Assembly (NCBI GenBank): GCA_016218815.1
Contig: JACRCX010000106.1
Location: forward strand, 36,233 to 100,232
Origin: Deltaproteobacteria bacterium
GTDB taxonomy: Bacteria; Myxococcota_A; Polyangia; DRWM01; JAAZOP01
DNA: 64,000 nucleotides
Direction: 5' to 3'
Under the pieces are notes generated by a model. The model saw only the letters and a program-made list of their open reading frames with translations, was not told the DNA's origin and did not search any database. Positions 58,421-64,000 of the stretch are shown piece after piece (position 1 is the stretch's first letter; the number at the start of each line of letters is the position of its first letter). The translations under genes were made by a program, and so were the position numbers.

Positions 58421-60895
58421 TCAGGTCTGGCGCGGGAATCCCAGGAAGGCGACGGCGGCCAGCAGGTACGCGCCGACGGCCAGCGCGAAGAGCGTCGTGA
58501 AGCCGAAGAGCACGGCCAGCGGCATCGAGAGGACGGTGCCCAGCACCGAGGCGAAGCCGTTGACGCCGTAGGCCCACGGGGCCAGCGGGCCGCCGCCCTC
58601 GCCCAGGCGCCGCAAGCCCGTGGGGAAGAACATGCCCATCGCCGTGCCCAGCGGCGCGACGATGACGACGACCGCGGCCATGCGCAGCGCGAACGGCCAG
58701 GCCAGCAGCGCGTTGAACAGCGGGGTCAAGAACAGCACGTAGGCGCCGCCGACCACCCCGATCACCGCGGCCGCCAGGCCCACGATCGCCCGCGGCGACA
58801 GCCGCAGCCGCGAGGAAAGCCAGCTCCCCAGCGCGCTCGAAAGCAGCAGCGACGCCAGCACGACCGACACCGAGTACGCCGGATGCTCGACGATCAGCAC
58901 CGACTTCTGGAGCAACCCGACCTCGAGCAGCATGAAGCACACGCCGATGAGGAAGAAGTACGCCAAAGCCGGCAGCGCGCCCCGGGACCGCAGCTTGCGC
59001 GCGCGGAACGCCAGCAGCGGGACCACGATCAGCACCACGGCGATGGCGACCAGGATCCCCATGAAGCGCATGTACGCGCCGACCTGCGCGCCTGCGGCCG
59101 GGTTCACCGGGCCGCCCGTGAAGTAGTTGACCAGGTCGACCGCGAAGTAGAACGGGCGGTCGTCGGTGGGCACGACGCGCAGTCCCAGGTCCTGGCGGTC
59201 GCGGATCGCCGCGAACAACCGGTTCATCTCCGGCTCGTTCCCCGGCCGATCCGGCGCGTAGAGGCGAACCAGCGGGTCGCCGAACTTCAGCCCGTAGATG
59301 TCGTACGGCGGGAACGCGATGCCCTCGTTGGAAGCCGCGCTGCGCATCACGATGCGGTCGATCGCGTCCAGCTCGCCGGGCGTGAACGGCAGCTTCTTCA
59401 CCAGGGAGAGCTTCATCCGCGCCTGGCTCAGCACCACGACGCACAGGTCGGGCCGCGCGACGCCCAGGTTGCGCAGCGCCGTCGTCGCGATCGCTCCCAG
59501 CCGGTACGGCTCGGCACCGAAACGCACGATCGCCAGCATCCCGTCCGGCTTCAACAGCCGCAGGTAGTCCTGGAACGCCTCCACCGTGTAGAGGTACGAC
59601 TCGGCCATCACGAACGAGCCCGAGGACTGCACCGTCAGGGTGTCGGTGCCCGACATCTGCATCACGTCGAAGCGGCGCTTCGTCGCGCGGGCGTAGCTGC
59701 GACCGTCCTGCACGAGGATCTGCACGTTCGGCTTGTTGTAGGCGTCGCCGACGAACCTCGAGAACGGCCCCTGGACCGCCTCGGCCGCCGAACGGTTGAT
59801 CTCCACGCCCACGACGCTGCGGGCCCCGTGCTGCAGCGCGCACTGGATGTCGGGGCCGCCGCCCAGCCCGATGACCAGCGTGTCCGCGCGGGGGCGAAGC
59901 TGGTGGACGACCCCGTACACCGTGTCGTCGAACAGCTTCATCCGGTCGGCGTGGCCGGCGCCCAGGCCCACCAGGACCGACGAGGCGCCGCCGTCCTGCG
60001 TGTAGCCCTTGAACGGCAGCGGGTCCGGCGTCCAGATGCTCTGCCCGCGCCACGAGGTGATGTCGATCTTCCCGATCGGGTCCCACGCCTCCCACTCCCG
60101 GATCGGCTCGCCGCCCCCATGCTCGCGGTAGATCTCCGCCGTCCGCACCAGCCCGTCCTTCGCGTCCGGCTGGAACGGGAGCAGCGAAGGGGCCCACAGC
60201 GCCGTCAGGGACAGGAGCACCCCGGCGCCCAGCACTCCCCACCGCAGCGTCCGGCGGGAACGCTCGACGAACAGCCCCGCGCTCGCCGCGCCGACCGCCA
60301 GCAGCAGCAGCACGAGCCGCTCGGCCCCCAGCGGCCGAAGCAGGAAATTGACGGCGAAGCAGCCCGCGGCGCTGCCGACCAGGTTGAACGCGTAGAGGCG
60401 GCCGACCGCCTCCGTACGGCGGCTCAGGATCGAGCCCACCACGAACCCGCCGAAGGCGTAGGGCAGGGTGGAGAGGATGACGACGGCGATCGTGGCGAAG
60501 GTGAAGGTGCTCGCCAGGCTCGACTCGAAGTGCATGAGGTGCGAGGTGCGCGCGAAGAGGGCGTTGGCCGCCAGGCCCGCCAGGGCGAAGCCGACGCAGC
60601 CGACGGCGAGGACCGGTCCGAGCGGCGCCTGGCGCAGCCGCTCCGACAGGCTCAGCACGGTCCCCGCGACGCCGAAGCCGAGCATGGTGATGGCGATGAC
60701 GGACCAGACGAAGGCCGGGTTGACGGAGTAGGCGAAAACCCGGATCTGAACGACCTCGTAGGCCAGGAGGACGAGGCTGAACAGGGCGATGCCCAGCCCC
60801 AGGGACAGGTCGGAAATGCCCGCGGGACGCTCCCCGGCCGGTGCCGTCGGCTCGACCGGCGGCCCCGAAGCCCCCGTTTCCCCGGATTCGCTCAC
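58421..60895 (-). CDS. Membrane spermidine-synthase-like protein
   Basis: An 824-residue protein with about seven N-terminal membrane helices (40-245), a soluble SAM-binding domain (about 330-600) and about seven more helices. The SAM motif reads TLVIGLGGGPDIQCAL and VGVEINRSA, as in polyamine aminopropyl transferases, and the catalytic Asp-type loop is in QDGRSYARATKRRFDV. Such membrane fusions occur in many bacteria and their substrate is not known. The GTG at 60895 was chosen; a TTG at 60934 is upstream. It converges on the sulfatase-fold gene (12-base gap). Confidence 0.85.
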   Translation of the reverse strand: MSESGETGASGPPVEPTAPAGERPAGISDLSLGLGIALFSLVLLAYEVVQIRVFAYSVNPAFVWSVIAITMLGFGVAGTVLSLSERLRQAPLGPVLAVGCVGFALAGLAANALFARTSHLMHFESSLASTFTFATIAVVILSTLPYAFGGFVVGSILSRRTEAVGRLYAFNLVGSAAGCFAVNFLLRPLGAERLVLLLLAVGAASAGLFVERSRRTLRWGVLGAGVLLSLTALWAPSLLPFQPDAKDGLVRTAEIYREHGGGEPIREWEAWDPIGKIDITSWRGQSIWTPDPLPFKGYTQDGGASSVLVGLGAGHADRMKLFDDTVYGVVHQLRPRADTLVIGLGGGPDIQCALQHGARSVVGVEINRSAAEAVQGPFSRFVGDAYNKPNVQILVQDGRSYARATKRRFDVMQMSGTDTLTVQSSGSFVMAESYLYTVEAFQDYLRLLKPDGMLAIVRFGAEPYRLGAIATTALRNLGVARPDLCVVVLSQARMKLSLVKKLPFTPGELDAIDRIVMRSAASNEGIAFPPYDIYGLKFGDPLVRLYAPDRPGNEPEMNRLFAAIRDRQDLGLRVVPTDDRPFYFAVDLVNYFTGGPVNPAAGAQVGAYMRFMGILVAIAVVLIVVPLLAFRARKLRSRGALPALAYFFLIGVCFMLLEVGLLQKSVLIVEHPAYSVSVVLASLLLSSALGSWLSSRLRLSPRAIVGLAAAVIGVVGGAYVLFLTPLFNALLAWPFALRMAAVVVIVAPLGTAMGMFFPTGLRRLGEGGGPLAPWAYGVNGFASVLGTVLSMPLAVLFGFTTLFALAVGAYLLAAVAFLGFPRQT

Positions 60896-60931
60896 GGCCG
60901 CGCACACTAGCACAGGTGGCGCGAACCTTGA

Positions 60932-60960
60932 CAACCCACGACCGGGCGCGGACGATGCCG
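60932..60960 (+). promoter_or_regulatory. Divergent promoter region
   Basis: A TTGACA (about 60929-60934, plus strand) with a weak GACGAT about 17 bases downstream, and on the minus strand TTGTCA with a weak TGCTAG at 16 bases. The two -35 boxes overlap around CTTGACAAC. Confidence 0.3.
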
Positions 60961-61011
60961 GCCGATGAACGGCGGCGGGACGGCGGTCCGGCGGATCGGG
61001 GCGCGCGGCGG

Positions 61012-62991
61012 ATGAGCGGCGAGGCGGCGGCCGGGCCGGAGTCGTCGGGTGCGCCGGACCAGGCGCCGGCGAACGCGCGTCCGGACCGCCTGCGGCGGGC
61101 CGCGCCGCTGCTCGGCCTGCTCGCCGTCGTCGCGGCGCACGTCGGCCTCGCGCTGTACTACGACCCGCCGTCCGTGATCCTCTCGAACCGCCCGCTGCCG
61201 GGATTCGACTGGGAGACGCACTACGGGCAGGTCCACGCGGCCGCGGAGGCGTACGAGCGGACCGGCCAGACGTGGGCGTACAACCCGCACCAGCTCGCCG
61301 GGCAGATCTCCGGCGTGATCTTCGACGCCGACAACAAGGGCTGGGAGGCCTGGACGATCGGCCTGGAGTCGCTCGGCGTGCCGCGCGCGACGGCCTTCAA
61401 CCTCTTCCTGTGGCTGGCCGCGTTCCTCGTGCCGCTGGTGTTCTACGCGACCGCGCGCCTGTTCGAGCTGCGGCCGTGGACGGCCCTCGCCGCCGCGGCG
61501 CTCGGCTCCGCCTGCTGGTTCTTCGACGCGCTGGCGCACTGGTGCTCCTGGGTCGGCATGATCTGCTGGGGCTTCGCCGCCTACCTCTGGCTCCTGCCGC
61601 TCGCCGTCTTCCGGCGGTGGCTGGCCTCCCGCAACGCGTGGTGGCTGTTTGCCCTGCTGGCGCTCCTCTCCGCCCTGCTCAACCTGCACCCGTACTCCTT
61701 CTTCCTGCTCGTCGTGCCGATGGCGGTCCTGTACCTGCGCGACTTCCGGTCGCTGGGCTGGCGCGAGCACGTCGGCCTGGCGGCCGTGGCCGCCGGCGCG
61801 ATCGTGGCCAACCTGTGGTGGCTGCGGACGACCCTGCGCTTCTGGCACTACATCCTGGACTCGGGCTTCTACCTCGACGCCACCGTCGACTACGTGCTCA
61901 CCGACTGGCTGGGGCTGCTCAACGAGCCGTCCGTCTCGGGCGTGGTGGCGGTGCGCTCGAGCTTCCGCTTCCTGGCCCTGGGCGGCGCGGTGCTCTGCCT
62001 GTGGTGGTGGCGGCGCGAGCGCGATCGGCGCTTCGCCCCGTTCGCCGCGGCGCTGGGAGCGCTGCTCTTCGTCAGCTACTTCGGCGGCTACGTCGGCTTC
62101 CTGCGGCAGGTGCAGCCCTACCGCTTCATCCTGCCCGCGATGTACCTGGCCGTGATCCCCGCGGCCGCGTTCCTGGAGCGGGGGATCGGCGCGCTGCGCG
62201 CGGCCAGGCCGCCGCCCGCGGCGTGGGGGCTCGTGGGCCTGCTGCTCTTCGTCACCGTGCCGCGGCTCGTGCGCGACGTGCTGTACTTCATTCCCGCGCT
62301 CCTGCCGCAGCAGACCCGGGTCCTCCCCGCCCCGCCGCCGGACATCAACGGCGGCATCTACTTCGGCACGATCCGCTGGCCCAGCCCGTTCGACTTCCGC
62401 CACCGGCCGGGCACGGCCGAGGATCTGCCGGCGATGGCCGCGTTCGTCGATGCGCACGACGACGGCTCCGGCCGGTGGCTGGTCGAGTGGTGGATGCTGG
62501 GCGAGCACCTGGCGTGGGCCACCAACGCACAGGTCATCGGCGGGTTCAAGGAGATCAACCTCGCCCACAGCGACGCCAACCTCTTCCGCCGCTGGCCCGG
62601 TGCCGAGATGCCGTCCCCTGAGCAGTTCCGGCAGTACCTGCAGCAGTACGCCGTCCAGTGGGTCGTGATCTCCAACCCCATCCCGGCGCTGGAAAGCCGG
62701 ACCGACCTGCTGCGGCTGGAGAACGTCGTGTTCCGCCACCGCATCTACCGCGTGCGCGAGCCGTCGCGGTTGCTGGTCGGCGACGGACCGGGCGAGGTGC
62801 GCGCCGAAATGAACCGCATCGTCGTCCGCGGGTCCCCGGGCGGCAGCCTGGTCTTGCGCTACCACTGGCTGGAGACGCTGCGCTGCCGTCCCGGCTGCCG
62901 CCTGCGCCGCGTCCCCGTGCCCAACGACCGCGTCGGCTTCATCGGCGTCGAGGACGCCCCGGCGGACTTCGAGATCGTGAACGAGTACTGA
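61012..62991 (+). CDS. Multi-pass membrane protein (YfhO/GT-C-like)
   Basis: A 659-residue protein with about eleven membrane helices in the first 460 residues and an outside C-terminal domain of about 190 residues. The N-terminal loop after helix 1 has FDWETHYGQVHAA, and the helices are followed by PYRFILPAMYLAVIPAAAFLE; this resembles the YfhO/GT-C glycosyltransferase fold that uses lipid-linked sugars. The acidic residue pair in the first loop (DWE) fits such enzymes. The substrate is unknown. ATG at 61012 is taken because it follows the promoter; an ATG at 60955 would add 19 residues. It lies opposite the spermidine-synthase-like gene. Confidence 0.75.
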   Translation: MSGEAAAGPESSGAPDQAPANARPDRLRRAAPLLGLLAVVAAHVGLALYYDPPSVILSNRPLPGFDWETHYGQVHAAAEAYERTGQTWAYNPHQLAGQISGVIFDADNKGWEAWTIGLESLGVPRATAFNLFLWLAAFLVPLVFYATARLFELRPWTALAAAALGSACWFFDALAHWCSWVGMICWGFAAYLWLLPLAVFRRWLASRNAWWLFALLALLSALLNLHPYSFFLLVVPMAVLYLRDFRSLGWREHVGLAAVAAGAIVANLWWLRTTLRFWHYILDSGFYLDATVDYVLTDWLGLLNEPSVSGVVAVRSSFRFLALGGAVLCLWWWRRERDRRFAPFAAALGALLFVSYFGGYVGFLRQVQPYRFILPAMYLAVIPAAAFLERGIGALRAARPPPAAWGLVGLLLFVTVPRLVRDVLYFIPALLPQQTRVLPAPPPDINGGIYFGTIRWPSPFDFRHRPGTAEDLPAMAAFVDAHDDGSGRWLVEWWMLGEHLAWATNAQVIGGFKEINLAHSDANLFRRWPGAEMPSPEQFRQYLQQYAVQWVVISNPIPALESRTDLLRLENVVFRHRIYRVREPSRLLVGDGPGEVRAEMNRIVVRGSPGGSLVLRYHWLETLRCRPGCRLRRVPVPNDRVGFIGVEDAPADFEIVNEY

Positions 62992-63098
62992 TCCGGCCGC
63001 GACCGCCTGCCGCCTCTCCGGCGGCACAGTGCCTCGGTCCCGGGAGGCGCCGCGTGGCCGGGGTGGGATCGGAGGCACGGATGCCGTGCATCTACCGC

Positions 63099-63127
63099 TT
63101 GCATCATTCACGATTCATGAATAGTGT
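63099..63127 (+). promoter_or_regulatory. Leaderless promoter with operator palindrome
   Basis: TTGCAT (63099-63104), 17-base spacer, TAGTGT (63122-63127). The ATG at 63134 is at the expected transcription start. The palindrome ATTCATGAAT (63113-63122) lies in the spacer, with a second ATTCA copy just upstream, a likely site for the first gene product. Confidence 0.6.
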
Positions 63128-63133
63128 ACGGAC

Positions 63134-63664
63134 ATGCTGCTCAAGCCTCAAGACATCGTCGTCGCTCTCAAGCTGGCCCTGCCGAACCCGGAGGGCTGGA
63201 CGTACCTGGAGCTCGGACGAGTCCTGCTCCTGAGTGCGGCCGAGGTCCACAACGCCGTGCGCCGGGCCGTCCAGGCCCGACTCCTCATGCGCGTCGGACG
63301 ACAGGCGCCGACCGCCGTGCGAGGCAACCTGCTCGAGTTCCTCGTGCACGGCGCCAAGTACTCCTTCCCTCCGGATCGGACCGGCCTCACACGAGGGTTT
63401 CCGACCGCGCACGCGGCGCCGGGGCTGACGACGTTGTTTGCCGCCACCGACGAGCCGCCGCCGGTCTGGCCGGATGCCCGGGGCCCGGTCCGCGGCTACG
63501 GGTTCTCGCCGCTGTATCGCTCGGTGGTGAAGGCTGCCAAGGCGGACGAGGCTCTCTATCGCCTGCTTGCCGCGATCGACCTCCTGCGGGGCGGCGGCGC
63601 ACGCGAGAGGAAGGTCGGGACCCAGGTTCTGACCGACACCCTGGGCACCGGAGACGGGGCATGA
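63134..63664 (+). CDS. Winged-helix antitoxin-like protein
   Basis: A 176-residue protein with an N-terminal winged-helix DNA-binding region (residues 5-60: GWTYLELGRVLLLSAAEVHNAVRRA) and a C-terminal part seen in proteins paired with nucleotidyltransferase toxins. It probably represses its own operon by binding the palindrome in the promoter, and would neutralise the downstream protein. The ATG at 63134 gives a leaderless message. The stop overlaps the next ATG by four bases (ATGA). Confidence 0.75.
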   Translation: MLLKPQDIVVALKLALPNPEGWTYLELGRVLLLSAAEVHNAVRRAVQARLLMRVGRQAPTAVRGNLLEFLVHGAKYSFPPDRTGLTRGFPTAHAAPGLTTLFAATDEPPPVWPDARGPVRGYGFSPLYRSVVKAAKADEALYRLLAAIDLLRGGGARERKVGTQVLTDTLGTGDGA

Positions 63665-64000
63665 GCCGGAACCGTGAGATGCTCCGTCGCGTGGCGACCG
63701 CCCTCGGGGACCTGGACGCGCCCGTCGTGTTCGTCGGCGGAGCCGTCGTCGAACTGCTGGTAACGGATGCCGCCGCGCCGGCACCCCGACCGACCGAGGA
63801 TGTGGACGTCGTGGTCCAGGTGTTGACGTTTGCGGACTACGCACGCCTCGGACAGCAGTTGCGCGACCGTGGCTTCCGGGAGGACGCCCGCGAGGGTGCG
63901 CCGATCTGCCGATGGACGATCGATGACGTCACGGTCGATGTCATGCCGGCGCCGCTCGATCTGCCGGGTTTCTCCAACCGCTGGTACCCCATCGCCATCA
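63661..64000 (+). CDS. Nucleotidyltransferase toxin-like protein (AbiEii type), partial
   Basis: The first 113 codons of a gene that runs off the right edge. It has the nucleotidyltransferase signature VFVGGAVVELLVTD, then PTEDVDVVVQV (GG...DxD) with the next acidic residue in DDVTVDVMP. AbiEii-type toxins use this fold to add nucleotides to tRNA. Its ATG overlaps the stop of the winged-helix gene, the classic antitoxin-toxin order. The catalytic core is present; the C-terminus is not visible. Confidence 0.78.
   Translation, partial: MSRNREMLRRVATALGDLDAPVVFVGGAVVELLVTDAAAPAPRPTEDVDVVVQVLTFADYARLGQQLRDRGFREDAREGAPICRWTIDDVTVDVMPAPLDLPGFSNRWYPIAI

Noticed and set aside
55554..60905. A 1783-codon open frame on the minus strand
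   Set aside because: Arg/Gly/Pro-rich translation opposite the HoxU-like and sulfatase-fold genes, with no domain; a shadow frame.

Overview
The window is very GC-rich, densely coded DNA with strong G/C bias at third codon positions. Its gene content points to a member of the Myxococcota (former Deltaproteobacteria) or a close relative. It carries Hanks-type Ser/Thr kinases with PEGA tails, an FHA-like/AgmX-type C-terminal domain protein, TPR-PEGA proteins, a PilZ protein, MopE-like Cys-rich repeats, and about fifteen lipoproteins, many with Asp/Ala-rich linkers. I see no rRNA, phage, insertion sequence, CRISPR array or replication origin. The taxonomic assignment is an inference from gene content, not a match to a known genome.

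Layout. 1-14 kb is a signalling and surface block: a lipoprotein fragment at the edge, an FHA-like/AgmX protein, kinase 1, a four-gene operon on the minus strand (TPR-PEGA, MopE-like, Cys-rich and Gly-rich lipoproteins), then TPR-PEGA 2 with kinase 2, and a divergent ECF sigma/anti-sigma pair. 14-25 kb holds a secreted protein, gcvH-gcvPA, a thrombospondin-type lipoprotein, a PilZ/AMIN-like membrane protein, a TPR lipoprotein with an OmpA-type lipoprotein, lysine 2,3-aminomutase, and two lipoproteins. 25-41 kb has a YciO-like protein with a small basic protein, a lipoprotein, a helical repeat protein, an aldehyde dehydrogenase, a dipeptidyl-peptidase III homologue, a likely operon (lipoprotein, coiled-coil protein, lytic transglycosylase, PAP2 phosphatase), a Cys-rich lipoprotein and an M16 protease. 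41-52 kb has a CAU tRNA, a coiled-coil zinc-ribbon protein, an RND/MMPL transporter, an SDR, 5-formyl-THF cyclo-ligase, a P-domain lipoprotein, a beta-propeller lipoprotein and hemB. 52-64 kb has a NuoE-NuoF fusion with a HoxU/NuoG-like partner, a sulfatase-fold hydrolase, a membrane spermidine-synthase-like protein, a large membrane protein and an AbiE-like toxin-antitoxin pair cut by the right edge.

Three things stand out. (1) Several lipoproteins share a modular plan: lipobox, a small six-cysteine knot, an Asp-rich linker, then a passenger domain. Two of them carry a spacing (C-x4-C-x3-C-x9-C-x4-C-x-C with an internal G-x-GG-x-C) that matches the CSalpha-beta defensin signature. (2) The spaces between genes are seeded with short repeats: GTY-type heptamer arrays at eight places, GCAAAG-type arrays, 18-nt GCGAGCGGTCG repeats and REP-like hairpins. 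Some of these have entered coding sequence, most clearly in the NuoE-NuoF fusion, the lytic transglycosylase and the PilZ protein. (3) A perfect 16-6-16 inverted repeat made of two identical 14-bp palindromes spaced 20 bp centre to centre lies between two divergent genes and looks like a double operator.

Start codons were chosen by ribosome binding site, signal peptide and family fit. At least three genes (31229 minus, 38145 minus, 63134 plus) have a promoter -10 placed so that the transcript would be leaderless.
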